Assembly (NCBI GenBank): GCA_013399695.1
Contig: VXAU01004370.1
Span: 418,598 to 482,597 of the forward strand
Reading direction: 5' to 3'
DNA: 64,000 bases
Origin: Formicarius rufipectus
Taxonomy: Eukaryota; Chordata; Aves; Passeriformes; Formicariidae
Shown here: positions 28,142 through 41,000 of the stretch, piece by piece
How positions within the stretch are numbered: position 1 is the first letter of the stretch
How the letters are laid out: each line of letters begins with the position of its first letter
Program-made: the position numbers and the translations under genes
The notes under the pieces: generated by a model
Seen by the model: the letters and a program-made list of their open reading frames with translations, nothing else
What the model was told of the DNA's origin: nothing
Databases searched by the model: none

Positions 28142-29081
28142 TAGTTCTCAGCATATTTCTATGGATTTATATGTTAAATCAAATTTTTCTCAGAAATAGT
28201 TTGTGGATAAGTATTGCTGTCCAGGTTTCTCTTTACACTGCCACACATGAACATAAGAACATGTTACAGTTCACATACAGATGTTTGTTTTGCTCAGCCA
28301 TCTGCTCCATCTGAAACACAAAAGAGATCACAGAAAATGAACTCCCATTCTAACTCTCTTTCTGAATGCACAGGCAAACAACTGGGTTCTCAACAAAACA
28401 AGTCTGTTGGTTTTCACAGTGTGTTGGAAAAGATTGAGTTTTGTGGATGGCTCAGAAAGTCGGTCTTTGGTTTGAACAGTGTGGAATCTTGGCAAGGTAG
28501 TAATGAAGAAATTATGAGTGACTATGGGATAATGGAGCATACAGATCACTACAGAAGGATTTTTGTTTGCAGGATAGTGTTCTGAGTCTTTAATTTTTTT
28601 TCCTTTGTATTATAGGTGTTTTGTAGTCAATGGCAGAAAAGGGACAGAACTGTAAAAATAAAGTTTGCAGTGAAATCTGTTAACTGAAAAAAAAAATTCA
28701 GCTACTTGGTTCAACTGGAAGACAGTAGAGGAAAGGGAAAAGAAGGTACAGCTGCAGCAGTACTGTCGGAGAAATGGTTCTCATGAATATGAAGAGATTT
28801 TGGCTACCTGGAAATAGTGCTTATCCATTCCTGCCTCCTGATCATATACCTGCAAGAAAAACTATACTTGTATTTGTTTCCTGGTGCTCACGGCTATCTG
28901 AGGCTGTTCTAAACTTTAGTCCTGGAAACTAAGTGTTTTTTAGAATGCCCTCAACCTAAAAACTGAGCAGGTATAAATAGTTTACCTAGGGCATGATCTG
29001 ACCTCCAAATAAATCCATATAAGTAGATTCAAATCTCACTAGATAAAGGAACAGTAATATCTTGAGCCAAGAGGGTTCCCT

Positions 29082-29094
29082 ACAACTATTCACA
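29082..29094 (+). repeat. Target-site duplication, left copy
   Basis: ACAACTATTCACA here is repeated exactly at 29192-29204. The two flank the truncated SINE insertion. The first five bases also agree with the (CAA)n tail, so the true duplication may be a few bases shorter. Confidence 0.75.
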
Positions 29095-29191
29095 TGGGGC
29101 CAGTTCCACGCACACTGTGCCTCACCTAAAAAAATCCATTGTGCAGTCTTATCCCAAAATCTTCATTCACGAAGTCCAGCCAACAACAACA
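29095..29191 (+). mobile_element. 5'-truncated SINE-like insertion with (CAA)n tail
   Basis: This ~97-bp insertion matches the reverse complement of about 45058-45157 almost base for base (roughly ten differences in some 92 aligned positions, several of them transitions at CpG). Shared blocks include 'tggggccagtt', 'ctgtgcctcac', 'aatccattgtgcag', 'ttatccca' and 'gaagtccagccaacaacaa'. It ends in several CAA units and lies between 13-bp direct repeats, the signature of target-primed reverse transcription. The tRNA-like head of the other copy is missing, as expected for 5' truncation. The tail is not the CR1 type. Confidence 0.8.
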
Positions 29192-29204
29192 ACAACTATT
29201 CACA
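29192..29204 (+). repeat. Target-site duplication, right copy
   Basis: Exact second copy of the 13-mer at 29082-29094, immediately after the (CAA)n tail. Confidence 0.75.
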
Positions 29205-32200
29205 CTAACTGTTTATATTGACACATATTCAGTCAAATTTCCACATACCAGCCCAATTCTCACTATGGGTTTCACTTGGCTGTCACTACAATAGGTCATG
29301 TACTCCAGCATTGCAATGGGTAGAGATACAGCATAATACCTGGTTTCAGGAAGAAAACATTCTATTTTGTAGTCTCTGAAGCTGAACAACCAGATAAAGC
29401 ATGAAGCTTCCTGTGACTGAGCCAAGCAAATTCATGTCCTGATATCTGTAGTCAGGCTTTAAGGCAGAATCCTTCCTGGGGACTAAAAGCCAGACCTAGA
29501 AGAGAGCGAGTAACACAACCTTGCCTCTTATTTTACATGTCAAGAAGGCCAAGGAAGCAAACAAAATCACAGTAATTACAAGATTTGTACCTGGAGTTTC
29601 TGTGAAGGTATTCCTACTTTAAGCTTCCATATATGAATATCTACCCCGTGTACCATCTCACCTGATCTCCCTATATACTAAATAGCAAGGAGTCACCAAA
29701 TGAGGAAATTTTGCTCGGGTGTGGGGTTTTTTGTGTTGTTTTTGTTTGTTTGTTTTTGTTAAGGATATCTAGTACTACAGCAATAATATTTTTTTTTAAT
29801 GGAAAAACTATGATTAAAAAGAATGGTTTAAATATTTGCACTATAAATCCAAGAGTAAAACTAACATTTTAGCTGTAATATTACACCTGAAAAATGTTTT
29901 GGCATGTTTGATGAACACAAGAATTTGGAAACTAAGAGTGAGAGTAAAAGGTGACACAAGTAAATGAACAATTTGCCCATCTGTTGAAACTTCTCACATA
30001 TATAACTATCCAGAATTACATTCAGAGATATCCAAAGTGGCACTAACCAAACTTGATCAGGCACTGGAAGCAGTTCAGTGATGTTATTTATTTTTGATTT
30101 TTTGATGGATTTATATTTGATGGTTATTTATTTTGGTATAAATCTACTGAGGCTGACTTGTCTTATGCTGAGCAGAGCAGCTGTAATGCAGGAAGAAAGC
30201 TAAGTTAGCCCAAGAGGACTAACCTACACTCACACTGCAGTACCAGTTGTGTTTGCAGCAGCTCATTTAGGTCTAGCTCATGAGCCCACGCACTGCTTTG
30301 CCCTGCACTGCACAGGAAAACAGAAATAGCCAAGACAAAGGAACGAGTTTTTGAATACCTTGGGATTTATATTCAATCCCATTGCTTGTGGATGATTTTT
30401 CTATGTGACTCTCCACACTATAAAAAGTCTTCATCTGGTACATGTGAAACTTTTAGCTTTTCTGTTAGAATAGCTGTGTTTTGTCATAGTGTACAAGGTT
30501 TTATGAAGTAAACCCAGAGAATTAGGGCACTCAAACCAAAGCAAGTTAGATTCATTCAAGTTCATGTTAAAGGGAAATTGCAACACCTCTCATAGTTCTT
30601 TTGTTAGGCCACACTATTGACAATGTGTTTTTTTTCTACTGATGTCTTAGGCATGAAATAATAATGTTATACCACATATCAAAAATAAAAAGCATAGACT
30701 CTTTAACAGAAAAAAAGATACATCCACAGCCCTTCTTACTGGGCATTGGTCTTGATATAGTCTATAACAGCTGATATCATGGCATAAAAAGACCCAAACA
30801 GATTGCGCTTCAAATACTCATCCAGTCTGATTCTCTTACTTCTATATTTACATTTCAACATATATATACACACCTTAGACATTAACCACTAGGAGTTTAC
30901 ACACAGACTAGTCATAAACACCCCTATTTTAGAAACACTGGTTCAATCAGTGCCATTTTGCTTTCAGTTAACCTCATTCAAAATAAAGCCACTCTCCCTG
31001 CCAGATTTGCTTTGCTATATAATCCTTTCAGACTCATTTGTGTTGTTCCTCTTGATGCATTCTATTCTAGTCTCTACCTGGGTATAACCACACAAATTGA
31101 TGTTGATGCTTACTCAGTACATTGACAGGATTATTAGAGCACTATTTTGTTGTCCACAATAAGCTCCCTCTTGTGCCTCTGGTGTTCTGTAATTAGGCCC
31201 CTTCAGACACACAGTTTGGTTATTATAGTTCATCAGCTTATAATGCATTATTCTAAATAGCTGCATTTTCAGTCCTTTTTTTTTCCTTTACTTTTTTGCT
31301 GTTAAATTTAAAAAAAAAAAAAATCAGAAAATGGAAGAAGTAAAAAGAATTACTCACCCTTCATCTCGATCTAACATAATGTTTATGGGCAGCAGGGAGA
31401 GCAGGAAGATGTTCTTGTGAAGAGAGGAACTTGAGCAGCTTTATAGGACAACAACCTAGGAAGAAATGACAAGCCAATACCCACATTTACTGTTTGTAAA
31501 TCTGAGCATTGATTCTGCTTTCACAAGTGGCTTTCATCAAATGCAAATCAGAAGCCTGGCATCTGCCTGAGTAACCAGGCAGCCCTGTTCCCCTTTCAGG
31601 GGAACAAAAGCCATACAATCAAAGGGTTTTAAGAGGATGGCAAACTTATTGTAAGCTAGAAAAGGTTAAAAGTCTGCCAGGGCTTAAATATACCTCTCAG
31701 AACTCCCAAGAATGGAAGCACTTCTGACCTTTATGAATAGTTTTTTATGTGAAATGTTTCTGTATGTTTGATACAGGATAAAATGTGACCAAACAGGAGA
31801 GACTTAGTTGCATGTCTTGCTTCCCAACAGATTTTGAAGCTTCAGAAAGCAAACTTAGTTTTACTTATTCTCAGACTTCAAAAATCCTGCTCTGACTGAC
31901 AGCACTCTGGTTGTTTTAACAGGGTCCACCTGTGCTCCCCTGCATCAGTAACAAGTCTTCTATAAAGATGGGTAAGAACAGGAATTCACTCCAAACATTC
32001 TATTTCCTCTCTCAGAAATCTTCACTGAGAGTAGCAAGCCCTGGAAAATGCCTAATCACATCTGGGTAGAGTAAAACATATTTTTAAATACACTGAAAAT
32101 TCTCTACTTTTACTTACGTCAGTTAAAAGCACACTTTCCCAGCTATACTGAAAAATCAGATTATTATTTCTATGGAAAATCTTACAGAAAAATGTCTAAT

Positions 32201-34904
32201 GCAACATTTATTGTGAAAACAAAGTAACTGTGGTAACAGCACAAAATAGAAGTTTAAATAAAAATATATTAACATTTAACTCATCAGTGTGTCTTTCTAA
32301 TACTCTGATTTTTCATTCATTTGGGAATAATCACAAAGCTTATCCCAATATCTGTGAAGTGACACCAACATCCAAAGACCTGAAACATCAGTTTGATAAT
32401 TTTTCAGCTTTTTCTTTAATGGTTGGTTCTAGATTCCAAAATGCAGAAAGAAATAACATCTCACACACAAGCTTTAGCTTTATGTTAATGCTATTAATAA
32501 CTAGCTGGAAAATAATTCAGTCACAGTCATGTCTGAAGGACCCTGCTGCTTTGAGGAAACCACACTTTATAATTATAAACAATTTAATTTAAAACAGGCC
32601 TTGGTTCTAACGTTTTAAATATAGTCTGACTGAACAACCTGTGATTTCTTCTGAAGGAATCATAACTCACTCTGGTGTTTAGAGACATCTGTAAAGCAAA
32701 AACTGTCAGTTCTTTAAGGCAAAATGAGAACAAAAGATTCAAAGCAATAGGAAGGAGGTTTGGTGTTTTGGTTCGTTTTTGTTTGTTTGTTTTTTATGCA
32801 GTATGAACTACATAAATCAGATTATGACACTCAGTGTCACAAAGTACAAAGGGGCCCAAAAATATAAATAGAACCTAAATTATATTAACTACAGGAGAAA
32901 TCTATTTATACCTATTGGACCTGATGGTACAAGTGTAACCTTCTGGTCAGGTGGACATATTGAAAACCACCAGGCATACCCTGTACTTTCTGTCTTTTAA
33001 TTCTATGTTTTCAGCACCTCATGTTGGCAGATCTCTTGTTTGGATTACCCAAGGTATAAGCTAGCTTGAAACAAATGACCTTCTCTCTGAAGCAGAGAAT
33101 CTGGAGTTCAAGTAATGCAGATTCAAGGGATGAAAAAAAATCCTAAATAACCACTAAACAAACAAAACAAACAAACAAACAAAAAAGAATTATTTAAAAA
33201 TGAAGGATTCAAGCAGGAGTTCTCAAGTAGGAAACAGATTCTGTTATCATTGTAAACACAGAAGGTAAAAGGCTGCTTCAGGAAGGAAACATGACATAAA
33301 AACAAAACATGAATGGTGACTGCTGGACTAATGCATCCCACATTCTGGCCATCACTTCCCAAAAATTGCCGTTTGCTGCCAAGGAGGATTTCTCCCAAAC
33401 TCAAACTCCTTACGGGAAGTGAGAAGGCTGCAGAAAACAAAATGGAGAAAACAAATTATCCCAGACTACAATAAATGAAATAAAGGAAGAGATCAAAGCA
33501 TTAAAGGTGGCAAAACCAGAGAACTGGTGAGGGATGTAACATAGGACACTCCAGCAGCCCAAGCAGCACATGGATGCTGCCAAGTGGTGGACTGCCCAGG
33601 AACAGAAACAACACAAGATACTGAGCCGGACTCCACACCTGACACTGAGCTGGCACTTCTATCTTACCCACTAAGAAAGTTCTTAAGACAACATGATCGG
33701 GAAAAGAAAAACAAAAGTTACACTGTGATGTTTTCCAATACAGTACCTTGTGTTCCAAGCTGATCTACACCCACATTAAGGCCTTCCCCACAAAGACCTC
33801 TGGGTTATGTAACATCATAAGACCTTTCTCCTTGTAAAAGCAATGTCTGGATTTAGTCTATCCATTCAAATCAGACCCAGGTAAAATAAAAATTTCTGTG
33901 CTGAGTCATGTTCAGAATAATTTTTACGTACTCCATGATTCCTTTCAGCTGCAAATATTAGACAATATTTCCTGAGAAGACAAATAAAATTCTTTCTTAT
34001 TAGTCTTGCAAATAAGTCACTTTCACAATATCAGCCTTGCATAACTGATTTTCGTCTAATACCATCATCTGCATAATAATTGGTTTTCCCAGACCCGTCA
34101 CAGTATCACAGAATGCAAGAACAAGTGTCAGAGTAGCATTTATGCTTGTTTAAGACAGCTATTCTAGAATATCTTCAATAATGCAAATTGCAAAATAAAG
34201 ATTATATATTTTACTAATGCCATTCAAAATGCAGATAGCCTAATGTGAAGAACAGTATCATTCTCTATTATGTGTACAAAAGATAGATCCATGTAATATG
34301 AGCATGACACACTGATAAAAATTAAATAATAACATAGACATTAAACTAGTGTATTATTGTTTTCCACATAATGCTATGGCTTAGCTAGATCTCACTTGAA
34401 ACTGACACATTATCAAATAATATATGCTTATTTTTTCTTGAAGTATGAGTCCAAAAGTTTTAAATTGTTAGTTTCTATATCTCATTAAATAAATGGGATT
34501 CTTGTGCCTAAGCAATGTTAGCTCTCTCTTTTATGGCAGTACATGAGATAATGCAGATAAAAGTTCAGAATCTTCTTAATCTCTTTAGTACTTTTAATCT
34601 TATTGCAATTTTAGTTTACTATCAAAGCAGTAGCAGTACTAACTGTAAGATTGTCAAAGATATTTAAACACAAACATCAAACATTGAAATTTCAGTTCTC
34701 ACCATCACTGCTTTCACTTTTTTCTCCTATACACACAAACAAATGGAAACACATTCTAACACACGCTTTAAAAAGCACTGAAAATCAGAAAGAGTCAACA
34801 TTTTTAATCGTAAAAATACCTAAATACACTCTCATAAATGTTAAGCTACCATGGCTTGAAGTCTAAACATTCAACACATAATTTGTAACTTTAATCAACA
34901 TATC
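29205..34904. other. Intergenic stretch with T/G and CAAA tracts
   Basis: No gene is recognised. It contains T/G-rich tracts at 29723-29760 and 32761-32797, a (CAAA)n tract at 33156-33186 and an A-run at 31308-31322. A 120-codon ORF at 32230-32592 has no recognisable domain. The region 34150-34500 is unusually AT-rich and leads into the regulatory candidate at 34905. Confidence 0.5.
33156..33186 (+). repeat. (CAAA)n simple repeat
   Basis: About seven units of CAAA with one AAAC slip. It could be a degenerate retroposon tail, but no element body is recognised next to it. Confidence 0.85.
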
Positions 34905-35075
34905 TCATTTTGCTAATGCACACTGACTGGCTGCCTGAGTGCTAATGAGCGTCCCTGAATGCTAATGGCTCTGTGAAACTCGATGGCCTCTGAGCATCAC
35001 ACGGATTATCTGAAACTTATTTGCATCTCAGATTCCCAGCACCATTCAGCTTCACCTCTCTTTGACCTTGACACT
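34905..35075. promoter_or_regulatory. Candidate enhancer: clustered homeodomain, octamer and nuclear-receptor sites
   Basis: GCTAATG occurs three times, at 34912, 34941 and 34971, spaced 29 and 30 bp. It is followed by GGATTA (35003-35008, OTX/PITX type), a perfect POU octamer ATTTGCAT (35019-35026) and TGACCTTG (35063-35070), a perfect reverse SF1/ERR extended half-site. The base composition also changes: it is more balanced than the AT-rich flanks. The sites are seen directly; enhancer function and conservation are inference. It lies about 24 kb beyond the 3' end of QDPR. Confidence 0.4.
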
Positions 35076-38000
35076 TTATAAACCACGGAGAACAGTTGTG
35101 TTATGAAGTAAAAGCCAAAACTGAACCAAGAAATGCAGGCAAGGATATATCCACCTAGAATATATTTGAAACAATTTACTGTGTTGAATATTCTCACTCT
35201 AGAATGCGGTCAGTGTTAGATATTAAATATATTCTCTCCCCTTTCTTTGAACTCTGATGCTCACTGAATATATGCTTAGGAATAGAGTTGTTGTAAGCAA
35301 GTAAGATGAAGAATATAAGACAAGAATTGTAAGAAGAGTTAATACTTTTTGGAACCAAATGATGTGCCTGCAGTTAAAGATATTAAATATATTAGACATT
35401 ACTGCACATATTACTGTGAGGTAATGTAATAATGGATATAGCATGAATTCAGCACAGTTGTAAAAGGTTTCAGGTACGTAAGTCCTTCTTTAAATCCTAT
35501 CCTATGTATTACAATGATATATATTTCCTTTTCCCCAATACATAACATCTGCTTGGTGATTGTCAGATAGGTCTGTAACCTTGCAAAAGCCCCACCATCC
35601 TGCCCCAGTGAACAGACATTGCATAGTGCTCCACTTTGAAAGAAAGCCTATACCTGAGGTATTACTTCAGTGCTGTGCATGTCATAGCACTCTACAGGAA
35701 GTCAGAAATATTTACCCTGAAATTTTTGTCTTTACATTTTTAAAATAATGTTCCACGCTCTATTTTTTCTGTGAAGAAAAGTATATATACAAGAAAACTT
35801 ACTTGCACATACATATTTACATATTTTCAGGACAAGAAAATTTCTTGTTTGGTAAGAAACATTGTGAGAACTGTTACTGAAGAATAAGATACAAAGTTTG
35901 TTTTAAAATAAACTATCTTTCTCCCCTTTATTACCCCCTAAGTGAATAGATACATCATGTTCACATAATGCTCAGACCTGTTTCCCAGCTTGAAATACAG
36001 TGAAAGAACTTGATGTATTGTTAAAGTCAAAACCCAGGAGAGGCCAATAGTTCATTAGATGTGATCTCTGCAATGTAAAATCCATTTTACCACCAAATTT
36101 AATATAGAATTCTTAAGCTGTGGTTGATTCAAAAATCCCTCCCAAAAAGGTGTATGACTTTGATCTGAGGACTTCAACAGTATCCACACCTTCTCTTTGT
36201 GTTAGTTTTGCAATGGTTTAATCATTTCACCTATTAACATTTTTTCTAATATTAATTTTTCAGTTTTTACTTCCAGATGATAGAACGTTTTGATACATGG
36301 AGAAAAGCAAAATTATAGACCTGTATGTTACCTTTCCATCCATCTAAACACACTACCATTGGCTACCTTATCCAGCTTGTCCTTTTCCTTTTAATATTTA
36401 CATTTTATCCTTTCAGTTCTTCTGAATTGTGTTCAGTACTTCAAGATTTATTAAAAATTACCAGCATGCCAGATTTTTTTTTTTTTTTTTAATTCTTTAA
36501 AGACTGTTGGGTACAAATTATCTGCAATTCTAAAAGTGTTTATCCTTTAATGACTATCTGTGCCCTGAAAAGTACTTTCTTATCCTCATGGAATGCAAAC
36601 AGATGGTTTTCCAAGTAGAGAACAGAAAGTCTTACTGAATATTTCTACATCTTCTATATAATTATTAATGATTAATTTATCTCCAGTTTGAAATGGATCT
36701 ATAGCACCACTAGAATGTCTCTGGCTCTTCATTATCATTAGCTTTGGGTTTCTCCCCTGTTGTCCTTGGATTCCTTCGAGTTCTTTAGGTTTTTTATCTT
36801 CTAAATTACATACATTGCTGTTTATTTACCAAAAATATTTTTCTGTAACTATATACAATTACATGTCCTACAATAAGGCAGCTGGCATCATGAAACTGCC
36901 TCCAGAGACCCATCAAAATCAGGTTTGGATAAGACTAAAGACAAGTTTCTCAAAGATGGAACTCAGGGGATCATGGGTTCTTCTGGGAGAACTCAAATTC
37001 TCGTCTAAAACAAATTACATCACTGTACAATCAGGAAGCCTGCCTTAAAAAGGTTATGATTTAACTCCTATAAAACACAAGTTAGAAATAAAAATTTGGT
37101 GAAACAATTATATTTGACATTGTAAGGCACTCTAGCCCATCTTAAACAAGGATTAGTGTGACATTTGTTACAGAGGAACTTTGCCATACCTAGTAGGTGC
37201 CAGCAGCTGCTACAGTCATGGCAAGAATATAGAAAGAAAAAATTGTGATGTAAGAAAGAATCAAACATTTTAGCATAGTTAAAGCTAAGTGAGTAACTTT
37301 ATTAGAGAATTATTTGTTCTGGGTGCATCAAACACTTTGCATAATTAATTTTCAAATACAAAGCAGTACATCACATGTTCTGAAAAAAAAAAAATAAATA
37401 AAAATGAAATCACCATAATCTACAAATCATTTGAATCAGTAATAATCAAACAAACATAACAGCATCTTGGACTGATAAACATGAATTTTATTTTCAGAAG
37501 AACCCAGTAATACTATTGGGAATTTATTACAGCTTCTAAGCAGTAATGGTAAAATAACATTCTATAAAGAACTTCATCAGTTGATGTGATTTAATTTTAG
37601 AGTCTAAAATAGTTGTATTTCTATTCATTGTCTTTTTCTGTTAAAAAAAATGTTAAGGAATTGAAAAGAATTTAAAAATGTAAACTTTGCTTAATTTTAA
37701 AATTTTCAAATAATTTGTTACTGTCTTAATATGACATACAAAAACAGTCTTATCAGATATTTAAAGAACTTTGTGAAGTTTTTATTAGTTGACAATTTGC
37801 AGCAGCTTCTCATCTAATAGCATAATACCTTCCTCACTCTCCCATTTCCCTGTAAGCTGCCTGGGTTTCACTGACATCAGAACAGAACCCACAATGTAGG
37901 CTGACTTTTGCAACCTGTTATGAGTCACTGTGGTGGGTTATCTAAGGTGAACAAAGGACCTTGACACCTACTTAATTCTCCACTATTTCTGATAACCCTC

Positions 38001-41000
38001 TCAAGACAGACAAAACCCAATTCTTCAGCGTCATGTTAACCATGCCATGTTATTCCAGCACACCTGAAAGAATCCCAGTAGGGCAGTGAAGCTGTTCCAG
38101 GTAGAGCCCACAGGGACACAGGGAAATTCATTCTTCTCAGGTCTGCTATTCCAGGATTTCTTCTAGTATCTATTTAACTTCAGCTCAGTTCAGCTTCAAG
38201 TTTGGAGCTTTTTCCTCCTCAGGTACAGCAGTAACAATTTTAAACGTTAAAAGAGAAGAGGAAGAATTAGGAAAGTCAGTGGTATACCATAAGACTATTC
38301 AGCCGCCATGGGAATGTGGGAAAAGAGTGGCAGTGATTGCTTGTTCCAGTTTATTCTGTACCGTGACCAACCTTTGCATTTGCCACTAACATTTCTATCA
38401 TCTCCTGGTTCCAGCAGCCAAATGTCAAATCTTATCTGCTGGAGACATTTGAAGCATTGTAGCATAGGGCTATTCCGCTCCAAACCTGAACTGCAATGAA
38501 AATCTCAATTTCAGTGAGAGACTCTGTGTTGATCATCATGGAAAGCAGTTCTTGTTATAAATGTTGGGTTATTCACAAAACAGAGCAGCAGCAATGATTT
38601 AAAACAGTCTTGTCCTGCACTCTGGCGTATGGACCATCTCAGTTTGAGCAGCACCACCTTCTGTGGGCCACATTTGGAACTAGATCAGGAAAGTCATGCA
38701 GGCTCAATGAAATTGAAGGAATAAGCAGATGAGATGTTAAATCTCATCAGGTCCACAGATCCTCATCTCATCGTTAGATCAGGCCCACAGATTCTCCTCT
38801 TCCCATATTTATAGCAAGGGTACATGTAACATCAGAGCTAAATTTCAAAACTCCTTAAAAAACCCCAATCTTTTCTCAGTTTCCCATGTTTCTTTAAAAA
38901 AAAATATATATTCTGTGTATTTTATATGTAAGACAGGCATTTTGAAAGTTTGTTTTTCTTTAAATATATTTTCCATCTAAAAGCATTCTTCTGATACAGA
39001 CAACCCACAGGCATGAATAAATTCAGACAGTTTCTAAGCTAACTTCTGCCCAAGTTAGATATCTCTTGAGCTTTAGGGCTGTGTATTCACTGCCCATTAG
39101 AGTAGCCACTTAAATGTTGGTTTATAGTCACTTCAAACATTATCTATTTCCCACGAACACACATGAAACCCACTTCATCTTGTGTGTCTGACAAAACGAA
39201 GCTTATCCTTTCGTTATTAATCTTACTATCTCTAATAATGGCTTTAGAAGCTATTGCACAGGTTCTGAAAACAACTCCATATGCCTCATTTTAATCCTGG
39301 TTTAACACATCCTTTTACCAAGGAAAATAAATTCTATTAATTACTCTGTTAACTTTGTGATATACAGAAAAAGGTGTTGCCTTCATTCAAAGCCTTCTCC
39401 TTTTCCACTTAAGACCTAAGCCAGGCTTAAGAACCTTGTCAGATCTCCAGTGTGGTGATCCACTGACACACCAAGCACTTCTGTGAAATATTACCCCACA
39501 ACACTAACTTTACACTCACTGTGTTAACCTATCATAGACTTTTTGAGCATTGATGCCATGTTTGCACCCCAAGGGTAAGTGCAAAGCTAAAATGATTTCT
39601 CTGGTTGTTTAGTCTGCAAAGCATAAAAGCTTTATTGCTACCAGCTGCCACTTTTGTGCACATTCATTCTACAGAATGATACCCTCATAGTTTAAATAAA
39701 TCTTTGGGACACTTTGCCTAATTTTGACTTAACTTTTTAATTTCCAGTCAGGTCTTAATAAAACAACTTGAAAATTTTTGGCACATTTCTTTATTTTAAC
39801 ACTTATTTTAAATTAAGTTCTATCATTTCTATAAATTACCATAAATTTCCATAAAGTCACAAATAGAAAAATATTAATGAGATATAATCTCTTTTTCACA
39901 GAATTTGAAGAAAAGTTTTAAGATCACATTTCCATTTCTCCAAATGTTTTCATCACATTCCCAGTTCATAACACAAATTACCTAAAAAAGACAAGAGAGC
40001 TACTTCTTAGCAGGAATGACAGGGGACAAGTCAATCTTTTTTACACACAAACAAAAAAATCCAGATGCAACTAAAATTCTTTCAGCTACAGTTCCTAGAG
40101 ACAAAAAGGAATTTCATTTGTTTTCACCAAAAATTTTTTTCCTACCTCTTTCCAATGAAACAGAGAGATCATTAATTCTACAGTCAGCAGTTAGTCTGAT
40201 CTCAGATGTTACTGATCACATCCCTTGTGCTCAGTAAACTCCAGACTGAAAAAGATATATTACTTTCCCTTTCTTACTTGGAATCAAGCCAGAACATTAT
40301 TCCTAAAACAAATATGCATTTTTAAGTAGACATACATCTCTGTGAACATTTTGATCCAAAATGCACAGCTCTATAAGGAAGGGAAGACAGAACATAGAAG
40401 AAATAATGAAAGCTACGTATTATTTTTACGGATATGACTTTGCACATTCAAATTACAATGCCACGGACTTAACCTGTCATATCTCAGTGTCACAGAATTA
40501 TAAAACAAGAACAATTCTCACTGCAATTTAATTTAAAAGAAGCATGAAAAGAAAACTTTAGAAAATGTCAGTTCTCCCAGCCAAGATCAGGCCTTCAAAT
40601 TGGGAAAAGTAGTCTTGCTTCTCTGAAACAGTTAAACACTAAACAGTTGCTAACCTACAGACTTTACAGCGTGCTATTCCATCCGTTCTCATAGATTAAG
40701 ACTGATGATAAGGACAGCCATACAAACTGTAGGATCTGGGGTCATTTGGGGCTAACAGTGAAAAGAGAGGACAATAAGCAAGAAAGGGAAGAAAGCAAGA
40801 ACATCCCTAATAAATAATATTCACGACAGATTGACTTTGCAGTGCATTGTCATGATGAATCAAACCCAACTCTCATATGATCACTCTGCAGCTTTCTATA
40901 AAGCTGAGGGATCTCATCTTTTGACTTGCAGTTTATTTGAGGCAGTGCATTACTGTGGATCCAAGCTTGTCATTGATTTCTCAGCAACCTATGTGGTATG

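Larger units (their letters stand above)
20606..29081. other. Intergenic stretch, no gene seen
   Basis: AT-rich DNA with no recognised exon. It contains two E-box palindromes (CACGTG at 22235-22240, and a 12-bp palindrome at 22561-22572 with CACGTG at its centre), a MEF2-type site at 22247-22256, and a (TG)n run at 28127-28141. ORFs of up to 123 codons (28214-28585) have no recognisable domain. A T-rich tract plus AG at about 20960-20981 resembles a splice acceptor, but no open exon of recognisable content follows. Confidence 0.5.

Noticed and set aside
28214..28585. 123-codon plus-strand ORF
   Set aside because: No recognisable domain and overlapped by an equally open minus-strand ORF; within chance expectation for 64 kb.
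32230..32592. 120-codon plus-strand ORF
   Set aside because: AT-rich, no domain and no flanking splice signals; likely chance.
33400..33760. Possible LTR or ERV fragment suggested by three overlapping minus ORFs
   Set aside because: No terminal repeats, primer-binding site, polypurine tract or retroviral motifs were found.
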